From assembly GCA_019787685.1 (NCBI GenBank), contig JAHNUO010000009.1, forward strand, positions 1,302,001 through 1,366,000: DNA of 64,000 nucleotides, in the 5' to 3' direction. The translations under genes were made by a program, and so were the position numbers. Of the stretch, positions 1-12,258 are shown in pieces (position 1 is the stretch's first letter; each line of letters starts with the position of its first letter). The DNA comes from Chiua virens (Eukaryota > Basidiomycota > Agaricomycetes > Boletales > Boletaceae). The notes beneath the pieces were generated by a model, which did not search any database, was not told where the DNA came from, and saw nothing but the letters and a program-made list of their open reading frames with translations.

Positions 1-841
1 GTATTTATACCTGTTAGAACAGACCAGTTCCAAAGGACCCGGTTGTCCCGAGGGCAGAGTCACTGCTCTGGTGACTTACCTGATGGTGAAGCTCAAGATG
101 ATATTGTGGAGAATGGAGAGAGAGAAGATTGTTATTCTGTATATACAGTAGAACATGTTTATATATGTATGTATATGAGACAAGACCCTAAGGTCAGCTC
201 AAGTGCAGGGTTATGTGCGATGAAGCACCTGCGCATTTATTCTGGTGAAGGTAATTCACAAGGAGTGTCAATGACTGCTCAGGCAGAGTAAAGGATGTAA
301 ATGAGTTAATTATCAAACTGTGGAACTATCCCTCAGTTTGCCATGGTATATATACTAGATACATGTAGCTGTACACTACTGTATAAGGAAAGGCCAGTAG
401 GTAAGCATAATTATGAATAGTCCAAGGTATCAGCTACATGAGGTGATGGTGATGCAGAGCATGCGATGAAGTCATGGCATTGACCAATTGGATATGATCC
501 GGATGAGTCAGGTTAGGAGTCACAATGAGTCATAAAGACTTGAGGAGTGCATGAGGCATCAACTGGAAGGATCTAGTGTGCAAGTACACATTGTTAAAGT
601 GTATAATGAAATGGAAGCACATGGAGATTAATAACATGCTTGGAGGGCATGTTGTAACCCTAGACAACAGGGTAAACACATGTCATGAAAAAGTAAAGAG
701 CATGGAAATCGTGATTGTAACACGAGCGTAGTGAAATCAAAGTAAAGAAAGAAAAGAAAAAACAAATTGTAACATTCACCCTCTACATGTGTGTTACTAG
801 CCTCTTGATTTCAACGTTCAAACAGCACAATAACTGTGTAA
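1..841. other. No supportable gene; flank of transposon relic
   Basis: AT-rich sequence without an extended conserved reading frame. The short open frames here have no recognisable domain. It may hold the decayed 5' part of the adjacent Harbinger transposase, but I could not find a matching protein block or a convincing terminal inverted repeat. A TTCAACGTTCAA-type palindrome occurs at about 810-822. Confidence 0.5.
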
Positions 842-1880
842 GTGATCATTCCTGCATTTATTTCTAGTTCATTATACAATTATGCTAGGTACTTCAAGCA
901 GATCATTGAAGCACTCTCAAGCCAACTATTTTATTCAATATATGTCTTGTTTCCACCTGGCACAAATACCCCATTAAAGATCCTTCACAACCCAAAGTTT
1001 TCCCCATACTTTCACAACACAATTGGTGCAATCAACAGTAGACATCTCCCCATCAGACCAATGTCCCTCATTCGCTCAAATTATCGGAATTACAAGGGTT
1101 TCCTCTCACAAAATAGTCTTTTCATCTGTGACTTCAACATGAATTTTATGTATGTGTTATTGGGGTGGGAGGGCTCAGCTACTGATGCCCAGGTGTACAA
1201 GGATGCAATCACCTCCAACCTTGAGCTCCCACATGGGAAATACCTTCTCACAGATGCAGGGTATCCCCTCTGCAAGCAACTCCTTGTGCCATACTGTGGG
1301 GTGCATTACCACCTTGCTGAGTGGGGTCACACAAGTGTCCAGTAAGTCTGCCTTGTTCAATTATTGGATATCAATAATTTTTTTACTAACTACTTGAACT
1401 AGCCCATCAAACAAAGAAGAATTGTTCAACCTGCAGCATGCATCTACCAGAAACATGATTAAACATATCTTTGGAGTCCTCAAGTGGCAGTTCTGAATCC
1501 TCCATCTCCCAATGGAGTTTCCTATGAAATTTCAAGTGAGAATCCCTGCTGCGCTATGTGCCCTGCACAACTTTATCCGTTTCCATGATCTCAACAATTA
1601 CACTGCTGAGGATTTGGACTCAGACTCTGAATTAGATGATAATGATGATAATGGTCAGGGTAATGGTAGGCAGGAACACGCTGCTGCTGCTGCTGATCAA
1701 GACTGTGATGCCACTGATGATGTGACAGCTTACTAAATGCATGACAACATTGCCCAGGTGATGTGGGAGGATTACCAGAGGATTTTAATGCAATGCAGGG
1801 AGCACCATGGGCAGGCTGAGGACTCAGATGCAGACTTGGACATTACCAACAATCTTTTAGATGAGCTCGATCTGTTGTAG
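842..1880 (+). pseudogene. PIF/Harbinger transposase (DDE_Tnp_4) relic
   Basis: Seen: a HARBI1/ALP1-like DDE nuclease core. Blocks in order are YFKQIIEAL, KFSPYFHNTIGAIN, YRNYKGFLSQN, GWEGSATDAQVYKDA, KYLLTDAGYPL and YHLAEWG, followed after an intron by FNLQHASTRNMIKHIFGVLKW and ALCALHNFIRFHD. The intron runs about 1342-1402 (GTAAGT ... TACTAAC ... AG). Damage: the first catalytic Asp of the usual GAIDGTH block reads GAIN; a TGA follows HIFGVLKWQF near 1495; a TAA at 1733 interrupts the acidic C-terminal tail, which then resumes in frame to 1880. Family knowledge: these enzymes cut and paste DNA elements with TWA/TAA targets and need a partner Myb-like protein. Inference: an inactive copy. 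The 5' end of the coding region is not resolved; 842 is only where the readable frame begins. Confidence 0.85.
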
Positions 1881-2030
1881 CATGATTATTCAAATTGTAG
1901 TTGTGACCAATCAATTCAATTGTATCATCACCATTGTGCATGCAAACTTGAACAACTTGAAGTACAGGAAAAAATAACAGACAACTGTGATACAGATGGA
2001 TTTCCACCCAACTTGAATCCCACTCAAGCT

Positions 2031-3274
2031 CTAATCAGACAGCATACCTAGCATGACAGAAAGCTTCTTGGCATAAGCCACACACTGCACTGCTTGGAAA
2101 TTCAAAAAAAGCTGCACTTTCCCTTCATTCTCAGGCTCAGCAAAGTATTTCCCAATGGTGAGGATTTGTTCAGGAGAAGGCACCAGCTCAAGGGAGTACA
2201 ATTGTTGTGTGGCCTGAGCAATCATGGTTAGCCTGTCACAAAACAAGGACTGGACAGCATCAGTGAGGTTGGCAATCAAGCTTGTCACCATAATGATTGA
2301 TGGTATATCTAGCATCCTGTTCAGGTTATTGTCTCTGCCTCTTGGCAGAGAGGCAGCTTTGCTTGAAGCTCCTTGAAACTATGAAGGGTGGGTTGATGGA
2401 GTACATTGAAATGGATGCCAGTGCCAGTGGGAAAAACAGGAGCAAGGGAGAGGTAGTAGAATCTGGGGAGACCATGGAAAGAGAGTGTTTGTTGCTAGTG
2501 GAACAAGTAGAACTGAGGGGGGCAGGCAATGCCAGAGCAGATACATCCATCATGATGGGACTCAGATCTCTGAGTCCAGTGTCGGATGACATCATACTGC
2601 AAGCTGTGGTGGTAGCACCACCAGGAAGTTGCAGTGCTATACCTTCTCAGCCTGGGTGGAATACATTCTCCCCTCTAGCTATTACCTCCTCAGGATAGAT
2701 CTCTTCCATGAGGTTGAGCAAGGGGAAGCTTTTCTTCTTGAAAGGCTTCACTGCAGCATTGGACTACAGTAAAACAGAGATCAGTTAAATTGGTGTCACA
2801 GTGTACAATCATGATGCAAAAGAATACCATACCTGGTTCTGTGAAATATACTCCTTCCAAACCTTTTTGGCTTCCTTCCCCTGAATATTTGCTCCACAGA
2901 CATCATCCCAGCTGAAGCTGGATTTGTGACAGTACTTAGCAATAGCTATATACTGCACTTTGAGCTGGACAAGGATTCAAGTTGAATGATTCAGATCTAG
3001 CTGTACAACATGGAATAAATAATCAATGTACAAGATTCCACTTTGTCTTGACGTGCTTGCCCTCCTTTCTCTTTGAACCTGCAATATGGAAGGCTTGGAG
3101 GTGCTTGGCAGCTCCAGTAAATAATATGTCCTTGAAGCTGGAAGATCCCTCCTTCTTAGCCTTGTGCTGGTGGAAGTACCTGATAAGGGCTTCAACCTCT
3201 ACCACTTGCCAATGGCATTTTGTGGCATCTTGGGGATTCTCTGCAATACCGTCCTCAGCAGCATCTTGAGGCAC
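2031..3274 (-). pseudogene. Harbinger Myb/SANT-like DNA-binding protein relic
   Basis: On the minus strand the frame beginning near 3274 reads a Myb/SANT-like domain: EVEALIRYFHQHKAKKEGSS, then FKDILFTGAAKHLQAF and KTKWNLV. After a short intron (about 2960-3025) it continues as AKYCHKSSFSWDDVCGANIQ and KKVWKEYISQNQ. After another (about 2765-2830) it reads AVKPFKKKSFPLLNLMEEIYPEE before a stop near 2695. A Ser-rich spacer and a C-terminal helical block (2031-2315) follow. This is the usual second gene of PIF/Harbinger elements in fungi, lying convergent to the transposase. The stop after GENVFHPG and frame changes indicate decay. Exon limits are approximate; assignment to the family is firmer than the exact structure. 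Confidence 0.7.
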
Positions 3275-3300
3275 ATTCTGACCAATACATATGATTGTCC

Positions 3301-4727
3301 ATGATCTGTGTGAGATCTGAGAGTGAATCGATTGCTTGAAGAAGGGAGTGGAGATAAATACAACCTTGATTGTGATTGTGATAATGAACTGGAATTGGAG
3401 GCATCATCCTATGTACAAGAGGCAGGTGAAGGTTTGGGAAATTTAGATCTCCATCTCAATCATCAGCCCCCTACCAGCCACAAGAACAACATTTACAATC
3501 ACAGAAGTGCAAAAATGACAATGAATATTCATTGCCGTCCAGGCTCTAAAGTAGTGGGAATTACTCTATTGCCACACATACCAACTTGAAGTTTTGAGCC
3601 TCTGGTCACAACTCATCCATGATATCTTGCCCTCTGTCCCTGACTCATACCTCACTGGCAGCCTCACCTCCTTGTCATCTATGGTACCCAAGGCCATCCT
3701 CACTTATCCATAGTAATTCGTCCCACTGGTGGAGCAACTTACATCTCAGTAATATTGTGGACTTTGTAGTCACTTGCGCTAATGAAGCCACGGACTCGCG
3801 AGTTCGTTTGTGCCTGTTTTTTTTTTCAATTGCATTTGGTGTCGTTTGGTTGTCGTCGCACGACGCTCTCGCCCAATTCTCGCCATGCCGTGCGTTCAGG
3901 TTCTCCGGATGGAATCCGTGGCTGCCCTGCTCACTCACCATCTTCCCTTGCACAGCGCCACCGCCACCGTAAATTTCTCGAACCAGTGTGCTTGGGATGA
4001 CTTATCTGCAGTAGGTGAAAATGAATTGTCGAAACTATCAACTGGACAGGGGCCATAGTAGTCGAGTTAGAGTGCAACGGGGTGGTATGGGCGATCAGGT
4101 CGAGATGAAAGCCTTCCAGGGCACAACCTGGTGCGCCAAAAGCATGTCGAGGGGACTGATGGTGAACAAGGTGAAACGAATGGCGTAAAGAGCGACAAAC
4201 GCTGCAGAGGTCGAACGATTTGAAACACACTACGAACACCACAAACGAATGTCAAAGATACACCTAGGTCATCCGTAACACACCCTGTTGTCGTGGAAAG
4301 CTCAACTCGTGACCTGGAAGAGTCAGTCGAGCCAAAGTGTACAAATGCACTTACCAAGTCAAGCCAGCGCACGAAACGCAATGTAGTTACCTCGACCTGT
4401 GCCCGCAAGCTTCGGTCGGTAACACCATGAGTGTTCCGAGCCCAAGGGTTCAAGTGGAACAATCGCAATGCACACGTGCCGCCTAAGAACACACTATTGT
4501 GACACAAGTGTCACAAGTGCGGTACTATGTTAGGACTTACTAGTAGTAGTGGTAGTATAAGACTTGAGTCACACGCGTCACGCCAAGTTTAATTGTTGAT
4601 TGTTGCCCCCCGGAGTTCCGACCGGTTTTTCGGCCATTTTCGCCGCCGCTGACACCGTCGACGACGACCCGCCTCACCCTATCCGCTGATAAACCACGAA
4701 AAAATCTCCCCTCCGACCTCTCATGAT
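3301..4727. other. Intergenic, no supportable gene
   Basis: Several open frames of 70-146 codons overlap here on both strands, but none shows a domain, a coherent intron pattern or conserved blocks. The last ~200 bp (about 4600-4727) is CT-rich and immediately precedes the EPL1 start codon, so it probably holds that promoter and 5' leader. Confidence 0.5.
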
Positions 4728-7700
4728 ATGCCGCGAAACACCTTGGGGACTTCCGCTCTACGAAACCGAAACAGGGTTACGAACAAGACACGTCTTAGGG
4801 TAATCCATGGAAACATCGACGCCGATCCATCATCGTTCGAGGAAGACGAGGAGAAGGCCAAGACCATCAGCACAGCTGGCGTAGACGCGGAGGACGCCAA
4901 TGTGAGTCCACTCGTCCTCGTTCACCCTCCAGTCGCCGTTGTTGAAGACGCAGACGTGGCACATTCTGATTGGCTGATCACCGTGTGACAATCGATGGCT
5001 GACTAATTCCGCGTATGTAGGAGCACCACTTGCAAGCCGTTCTGTCCGCCGCATCTCATCGACAGTCCGCCGTCGGTCGTTCCACTCGCGGTACCACCGA
5101 GAAAGCCCCCCAGTCTCCATCGTATACATTCCAACACCAGACTCGAGGGGTATCGTCGATAACTATGCAGAGCTTTATCCCCCAAACCGATGGATTCAAT
5201 CCAATGCGTACGTGCGTTTCTCGGAAACGGTCGAGGAATCACTCTCTGGCGGTCTTATCGACTCATTCACATACTACATGGATGAGCGTGACAAGGAATG
5301 GCTTGATCGCATCAACGAGGAGGCCCGCGGGGAAGGAACAAGTGTGCAAGGTGCGGTCTCCGGGTCTGGTACTTCAACACGTTCTTGCCCCCAGCGAAGT
5401 GCCAAAGCAAAGGGCAAGGAGGCAGAGCCTGTTCAAGCTGTTTCGATCACAGAGAACGAATTCGAGTTGGCGATGGGCATCTTTGAGAAGGTAACCCATG
5501 ATAAGACCGAGTTTCTCCATCATGTATGTTCTTCAACCTACTTGGGCGAACCTCCGCTAACGATCTATCAGGGACTGGAATCTGGCATGGTCTTTCCTCC
5601 CTTCTCGGATTACCAAGATGTTTTCTCGTCCCCGCTGCCTCCCTCCATCTTCGCTAGCTTCTCTGTGCCAACCTGGGTGCCACTGCCAGCGCAATTACTA
5701 CGTTCGGCGAAGGTGGTTTACCCGTACTGGAGAGAACGCCGTATTGAACGAGGAGGTCACCGGATAATCCCAACTCTTAACGTAGGTGCCTGCTCATGTT
5801 CCATTCACTCTATCTAACACGTATCCAGTTCGACGAGACGGACGTTACCAATGAATCCTACATATGCTTCCGCCGTCGCGAAATCAAGTCGGTGCGGAAA
5901 ACTCGAGCATCGCAGGCGACATCTTCGGACAAACTTCTGCGTCTACAAGCTGAGTTCGCACAGTCCTTGGAACTTGCCAAGACACTTGCGGCGCGCGAAA
6001 TTTTAAAGAAGGAAAATGCGCAACAAGTCGTACAGGTCTGGGAGAAGAGGCTCGAATTTGCTGAACTCAAGCACAAGTTTCCCGGGCTGGGAGCCAGGGA
6101 AGACGAGGAACTCTTGCACGAGAAAGAGCGGGTTGCGAAGAAACCGAGGGTGGACTCGGGGTGTGTTCTTTTTTGCTTCCAGTTTGTTCGGTACTGATTG
6201 GCCCCCCTACAGCCGCGTCACTGGTCTGAAGATCCGTACCAGAGAGTTCGGCGACCCCGGCACGCCGTCTCTTCAAACGGAAGTTGCTATCCGACCAAGG
6301 GAGCGTCTCAGTCTGATCAGTGCCGCGATCGATCGCGACCTTACGCGGCGCAAAGAACGGGATCATGGTTATGAAGATACCCTGGAGGTGAGGCTTCCGC
6401 AAGTCCTTCCTTGTAACAACCTAACGAGTTGTGTTTAGAACCCGTATCAACGCCCGTCAGTTCCCTACCCTCGCCGTTATTGGAAAGCTATTTCTCCTAC
6501 GACGTGGCCGTCGAGGTCCTCATCGTTGGACACCGAAGAGAGTGGATTCGAACATCTACGCTACCTTCGCCGTCGTGTAGCACGGTCTGGAAACACTGTG
6601 GTCGATCGACGTGATGCCTTTATCCGAAGACACGGTTTCTCTCCATCGTCGCATCAGACACATTGTAGCTTTGGTCGACGCTTGGAAGATGATGTTGACG
6701 ATGCGAACGACGAACACCTGCGGAGATTGCGAGAGCGATGGCGCTTCGATGATGACGATAATCCGATGGCAACATCAGAGGGCATCGATGAACAGGATCG
6801 TGTTCTCATTGACGATTTCTCAGCAAAACACCTTCGTCATATGATGACACTGCTTACCGAAGCAGACCAACAGCACATCAACAATGACGCAACATTGGTG
6901 CTAGTTTCGACCGAAGGTCGTCATCAATCAGTCCTTCCATTTAGGACTGGTACACAACAGCCGTTCATCCGCAGGGATGCACTGACTCCACGCACGTTTG
7001 CAAACGGTATATCCCCGCTGGCCGCACCGCGGCAAATGACTTCGGCCCCGCTCTCTGCAGTCCCCAGTGGGGTTCCTATTGCAATGCAAACGCACATGAA
7101 GGCACTGCAACCTCAGTCTGCTACTCCCCGTATCTCTCACGGTGTGGCTTTGCGTCCTCCCGGTCCGCCTCAGATGATGACCATGATCCCGGCCGTTGCA
7201 GTCTCTCAGACACCCCCGCCTGTCACTTTGCCTAGTGCTCCAGCGAATGGTACCGGCGGCTCTCCATCACCTGCACCCCTTCCTGCAGACACAGATTCCG
7301 GGAAACCTGCGTCCACACCTAACGGGAATGTGGTGAAGAGTGCGACAACCAACGGCGCTAATCAACACCCTCTCGAGCCAACTTCTTCTCCTGCGACGGA
7401 GTCCCAGCAACAGGCACCGCCAACCAGCTCTCCGGTCCGTCAAAAAGCGGACGTGCAGCAGCCTGTTTCCATCCCGCTCAATGGATACCACATCCCCATT
7501 AACGGTTATACCATTCCTAATTCTGCCTATATGCACGCTCGAACACCCAATGGGTTAACCCCGCAACAAATGCAAAACTTGAAGTTGGCACTCGCACAAG
7601 GCCAGGAGGTCAACGCGGCGGTGCATGGTACTCAGGGCCGCCCTCTTCAAACCCCGTATGTTGGACATCTCGTGCCCAATGGCACCCATTATAATGTGCA

Positions 7701-8139
7701 AATGGCTACAGGTGGCAACCACTTGAAGCTCGCGTCCGGGAGGCAGTGGAATGGAGCTGTGCAACCGTTACAGCAGACACCGTCACTGGGTAATCAGCAA
7801 CAAGACACGAATACGGACCCTACCGCAGGCAGCCCCAATCTGACACATGCCATTGCTGGTGTACTACCGGTGCGCACACCATCAGCTAATGGTACCCGTA
7901 GTGTCAGCCGGCCGGGGCAAATGCCTTCGACTGTTGGGCATATGATGCCTAGCGGACAGTACGTTGCCCACAACCTTTCACCTCGGTTGCAGAACGTTGT
8001 GTCGTCACCGCTCCCTAACCTGACGTCACTCCCCTCACATCAGTCTCCGCCCCGCCAGCCACTCACACCGACGATGAAGATGACATCACCGTCACTACAG
8101 CATCAACAGGCTGCCCCTAGTTCGCAGGGAGGGTATTAG
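4728..8139 (+). CDS. EPL1: Enhancer of polycomb-like protein, NuA4 subunit
   Basis: Exons about 4728-4901, 5021-5523, 5572-5781, 5829-6160, 6213-6387 and 6439-8139; about 1,030 aa. N-terminal block LRNRNRVTNKTRLRVIHGNI and EDANEHHLQAVLSAASHR, then the EPcA core: YIPTP, IVDNYAELYPPNRW, YYMDERDKEWLDRIN and VPTWVPLPAQL. A YICFRRRE block and a Lys/Arg/Glu-rich coiled segment follow. The last exon encodes a ~560-aa low-complexity Pro/Ser/Thr/Gln tail typical of basidiomycete homologues. Family: EPL1 anchors Esa1, Yng2 and Eaf6 in the NuA4/piccolo histone H4 acetyltransferase in the nucleus. Oddity: the frame changes once near 5121-5127, inside a conserved stretch (spliced length is 3n+2). One base is missing or two are extra just before YIPTP; an essential gene is unlikely to be truly broken here. 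The start was chosen because the downstream block matches the family N-terminus. Confidence 0.9.
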
Positions 8140-8512
8140 CTCTGACCTATGATCTGTGCGATATAGTGTTTGAGCATGCATATCGACCCCTTTTTTCTTT
8201 ATGAAAGTTAGCCTGTCGGTTACCTCGTGTTTCACGGCTCTAGTCTTGTTTTCGATTACACTATCAACTCCCTTTATGTGCTTTTCAGATATGTACTGTT
8301 TTTCTTATACTCGCAGAATCACATCATCAGAGATCAGGGTGATTCGATATCCACCAGCTCGAGCGCGCACGCTGGACAAATGGCTATACTCAAATAAATG
8401 TAATTTTTTCTTACCGTGTTTTGGCGCTGGCTTCAATCACCGCCCGGTGGTCGCCGACCATAGACTTTAGTGCACAACATCGTACTTGCATATGAGATTT
8501 GCGATGGTGTAA

Positions 8513-10026
8513 ATGAGCATGTTGCCAATAGTCCTCATATCCTTTGGTGTGCTCGTCAGCGCGCAGCACATTCTCCCCCTCAATACGCTCTCCTCCTTTT
8601 CTTCCCCGACCTCCCTGCTCGATCTCCCTGTATCCTCGCAGTTGACCGTATCCGTCGCGATATGTGCTCCCGAAGCCTCCTCCGCGCGCTTCTTCGTGTC
8701 AAATAGTACTTCGGGCGTTGTACCCGGACCAAGTGGTGGTCCGGACGTCTTCGAGATCCAATTCAACCTTGGCAATGGCAATTGGTCGGGCTCAGTGCCC
8801 AGCGGTGGACTGCTCTCCGTCCAAGACCTCAACCGGGGGTCGTTCCAGATATTGGCATCTGACAACGGTATGACGTAGCATTTTCTTTGCGTTCCAACTA
8901 CCAACCATTACAATCACAGGTACGACACTCGACGTCCTCGACCAACTGCCCTTGCTAGGAGATACCACCTCCAACCAGGCGATTCTCTTTTCACATGCCT
9001 TTCTTCCCGTCCCGATCGCGCAACCGAGCTATCCAAACTATACTCTACCTGTCGCCAATCTTTCTGTTCCGGATATCCCCACCTCTATCCCAAATTTTAC
9101 CCTCGTTGTAGCACCAACTTCTGCACAGCTCTCCTCCCTCCCGCAGACCGCGTGCGCTCTACTGAACACCTCGACTTCCACTGGCTCCATAGTCAGCACT
9201 GATACGTGGCTACGGAATTCCGAAGGCTGGAGATCGCAATGGCTCGTCGCTGACCTCGAACTAAGCACAAATTACACCGCCTACGTCATCCAGGACTCGT
9301 TCAAAGTGAGCGGTCCCATTTACTTCACAACCAAGTCCGGCAAGTCTTGTCAATCTATCTTGCTATTCTCTTCTCCTCTGATGATATGTACTCCCATCAG
9401 ACAACTTCCCCTGCCCACTCGTGCATTCTCTCCCTTACTGCCCTTCCACTGCATATGCTGTAGCGTTACCACCCCTACCAGCCCCCACGTTCGGGTATGA
9501 CGCGTCCAGCCTCCCAACCACGATTTCGTCTTCTCTTCTTCAATACATGACCAACTTCACTACAATGCTCTCGACGTTTGCGTGCGGACGTGATCTCTAC
9601 TCACCTCTTCAAACCTGCGCAGACTGCCAATCCCAATACCGCACATGGCTCTGCAGCATCTCCTTCCCCCGCTGTTCCGAACCTGGCCCCAACAACAGTA
9701 GTGGCACTCCCCCCTCTTTGGACAGCACCGCGCAGGTTCCCATCTCGGCACTCCAGCCACAGCCGAGCGGGTCTCCCTCGCGAAATCCGTTCTTTCCAAA
9801 CGCGAGCTATGATTACATGACCCTCTTACCCTGCCTTGAGACGTGTAATGCCGTCGACCGTGCATGTCCATATTTTCTTGGTATCAAATGCCCGACGGTC
9901 AAGTTTAACGCAGCAGCCAGTTATGGTGTTGGGTTCGTCGATAGCGGGGCCGACGGGGAAGTGGGTAATGGCACTACCGGTGCGGCACAAGATCGATGGG
10001 GAAATGTGTGGTGTAACGGAAGTTAG
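8513..10026 (+). CDS. MID1: Mid1-type stretch-activated Ca2+ channel component
   Basis: Exons about 8513-8867, 8920-9339 and 9401-10026; 466 aa, fully open. The N-terminus (MLPIVLISFGVLVSAQ, second Met at 8519) is a signal peptide. Then comes a Ser/Thr-rich ectodomain with many N-glycosylation sequons and a Cys-rich C-terminal half: YCPSTAYAV, CGRDLYSPLQTCADCQ, CLETCNAVDRACPYFLGIKCP and the terminal WGNVWCNGS. This is the Mid1 family, a plasma-membrane/ER glycoprotein that works with Cch1 in stress-induced calcium entry. Intron 2 has a GC donor (GCAAGT at 9340) and is needed to join KSG to NFPCPLVHSLPYC. It is convergent with the UbiB-family kinase gene downstream; a decayed copy of its own 3' end lies at 11.9 kb. 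Confidence 0.92.
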
Positions 10027-10139
10027 AACATTAGAAGGTAAACGCTGGTCGTGTCTTTGAGTCCTCACCACATGATTGTAGATTAAAGCGATGCTGCTGA
10101 ATATATCATTAGAGTCTGAGAGGTCTGGATGAAGTTATC

Positions 10140-10640
10140 CCTCACAGGCGCCACATCTAGAATGCGATGGATGACATGACGATCCTGACACCACTTCGTC
10201 TCATCCAAGTCACACCAAACCCTAAACTCATGTTCCTCCCTGGGAAGCCAGTGAGTTCTTTGAGCACTTCATCCGTGCCAGCAAGAATTGCTTCAACTTG
10301 GTCATCATCCGGATGGTCAGCTCGTACCAATTCAATTCCTTGACCATTTCCATCCCCGTTCCCGTTTCCCTTTTTGCCCTTCTTGGCCATATCTCATTGA
10401 CCGCATCAATGCCACACTCATAAACAAATCCGGGGTGCCTGCATCATCCGACTCTCACGTAGACGATCCCGCGAGTGAGGAAGACATTATCGATCAAGTG
10501 ACAACATACTTTGTCAGCGTAGACGCGTTGGCAACAACCAGCTGGCGCAGATCTGAGGGGCTGCATCCCGGCTTCTGCTTTCTTCACGAGAAGCTGCGCT
10601 TCCCACGTGTGTCAGCTGCACGATATAACAAGGTAATCTA
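10140..10640 (-). pseudogene. Decayed 3' fragment of the UbiB/ABC1 kinase gene
   Basis: Minus-strand translation of 10390-10157 reads KKGKKGNGNGDGNG, then ILAGTDEVLKELTGFPGRNM. It matches the intact kinase's GKTGNKSGNGNGEVK and FLLDTDKMPKELIFLGRNM. The DNA after it (CAGGATCGTC, then TAGATGTGGCGCC, then GATAACTTCATCC) corresponds to the kinase micro-exon and to its last codons, with the last intron and exon largely deleted. Upstream, around 10420-10440, the GTPDLF block is also recognisable. Beyond about 10450 the homology fades; the 10640 limit is uncertain. No open frame remains. Confidence 0.8.
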
Positions 10641-10749
10641 ATCTAGGCGTGTGTGAGTGGCGAACATGGTGTATACACCGGCAGTACAAGCGGATAGGCA
10701 TAGCACCCGACCTTTCGTTGGTGTGTGGCCTTGTCCACAATTAAATATA

Positions 10750-11663
10750 TCGACTCTCATTGACATCGAGGAAGGAAAAACTTGACACGATTTCGCAGAA
10801 TCACATACGAAGGGCACTGTACAGCTTGAATATCTCGTTCTCCCGTAATATTCGTCACCTCGTCTTGAAGCCAGGCGGTCGGGAGGAACGCTTCATAACT
10901 CCGGCAATCGATCAACACGATGATATTCGCGACTGAGGAGTGGATAAAAAAATACTTCGGTTACGCAGGCGCTTGGTCTAACGGATTTGCTCAAGGTGTT
11001 TAAGACCTTCTCGACCCCCTCGATATCTTTGTTAACCTGAGTTGTTCAAAGTGTGCAGAACATGGCCTATGATATGTCTCTGCGAGCGTTTTTCATACGT
11101 GCGCTATCCCTATTCCCAAGGAAGCTAACATACGCGGGTGGGAAACAGCAAACAATCATAGTACGTACCGATGGAAGGTTCACATACTAACCTGACACGA
11201 GGTTGCTCGGTCCTATTTTTATGCCGGGTCTCCCGAGGGGAAGTAAGTTGAAATGTGCGGACGTGGGGCGTGTTCCTAAAGAGGGCTATGAGGATAGATA
11301 CATCTTCATCTTAGTCTGAAAGAGCCCGAATCCTCGGGTATCGCATCAAAGGTTCTTTATCAGACACGTCGTTCGCACGTGACTTCCTCCTGTCTTGGAC
11401 AGCGACAGCGTACGCTCTGAAGCACGATTTCCCTGCGAGAAATGAGCATCTTGTTTAGAAAGATGTGCTTACCCATACCTGGTTGCCCGATTACACGCAC
11501 CCGGGTCATTTTCGAATATTTGTGGCAAATGTGGAGTCCCGTGACATATTCGTGCAGAGTTCGCCATCCTCTGGTACCGGGGCAAATTTTGGTCATTGCC
11601 AGGTGAAATCCAGATAATCAAATGAGTTGGTAAAGGAATTCGCCTCCCCAAGCCTCCTTCCAA
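10750..11663 (-). pseudogene. P-loop NTPase relic (fungal RHS/crinkler-like type)
   Basis: Minus strand, starting near 11600: GWRTLHEYVTGLHICHKYS, then a Walker A-like stretch VRVIGQPGMGKHIFLNKMLI and SRREIVLQS. Further down (about 10930-10760) come NIIVLIDCRSYEAFLP and ITGERDIQAVQCPSY. In basidiomycetes such arrangements belong to a large, often duplicated family of P-loop proteins related to crinkler/RHS-type NTPases. The Walker A reads GQPGMGKH, with His where Ser or Thr is usual. Frame changes and stops separate the blocks, so this is a broken copy. It lies between the two halves of the MID1/kinase duplication. Confidence 0.55.
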
Positions 11664-11879
11664 AAATGTGGAGTCGTCCCCGTCAGAGTGACTACGAGAG
11701 GTGCTAGTATATTACATAAACTCTCATTGGTGGTTTAGGCACTGCCACAATGTGGCGAAAACATGTGTCGTGATTATGTAACTTGTTCTAGACGAGTTTA
11801 CTCTTGTTGCACAGCTCCATCCTGTAGATGCATTGTATTGCCGTACAAGGAGACCTCAAGCTTCAAGGCCTCATGTTCA

Positions 11880-12200
11880 GTTGCGTAGCTCTTTCAGTTG
11901 CTGTTCCGAGCCCGGCCCCGACAACAGCAGTCGTACTCAGCGCTCCAGTCACAGCCAGGCGGGTCTCCCTCGCAAATCCGTTCTTTCTGAAGCTATAAAT
12001 ATATATTCCTGTTACCCTGTCTTCAAGAGCGTGGAATTCCGCAGACCATGCATATTTGTATTTTCTTGGTATCAAGTCCTCGACGGTCAGGTTTAACGCA
12101 GCGGCGGGTGGCGCCACCGGTGCGGCACAAGATCGATGGGGACATGTAGCGGAAGTTATATTAGGTGGTAAACGCTGGCTGTTTCTTTGCATTGTAATTA
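11880..12200 (+). pseudogene. Decayed 3' end of MID1 (duplicate)
   Basis: The stretch GCTGTTCCGAGCCCGGCCCC through GGTGCGGCACAAGATCGATG (about 11898-12140) follows MID1 exon 3 (9672-10025) nearly base for base in places, with deletions and no open frame. The 3' flank also matches: AAACGCTGG and CTGAATATATCATT occur after both copies. This places an ancestral MID1 3' end immediately upstream of the intact kinase gene, as expected if the pair was duplicated in tandem. Confidence 0.85.
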
Positions 12201-12258
12201 TGGCGATAAGTTACTGAATATATCATTGTCTAAGAGGTCTATCGAGTGAAGGATGAAG

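Larger units (their letters stand above)
842..3300. mobile_element. PIF/Harbinger DNA transposon, two-gene, decayed
   Basis: A DDE transposase (+) and a Myb/SANT-like gene (-) face each other over about 2.4 kb, which is the standard layout of an autonomous PIF/Harbinger element. The element must extend somewhat beyond both genes, but I found no clear terminal inverted repeats or 3-bp target duplication by eye, so the ends given are those of the coding relics only. Both genes are broken, so the copy should be non-autonomous. Confidence 0.7.

Noticed and set aside
3931..4507. Minus-strand open frames of 103 and 146 codons before EPL1
   Set aside because: Composition is Cys/Ser/His/Leu-rich without domain blocks, splice structure or conserved motifs, and they overlap the probable EPL1 promoter.
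5030..5494. 154-codon open frame in EPL1 exon 2
   Set aside because: It is the correct frame only up to about 5122; the remainder is a shadow created by the frame change. The conserved EPcA blocks lie in the other frame.
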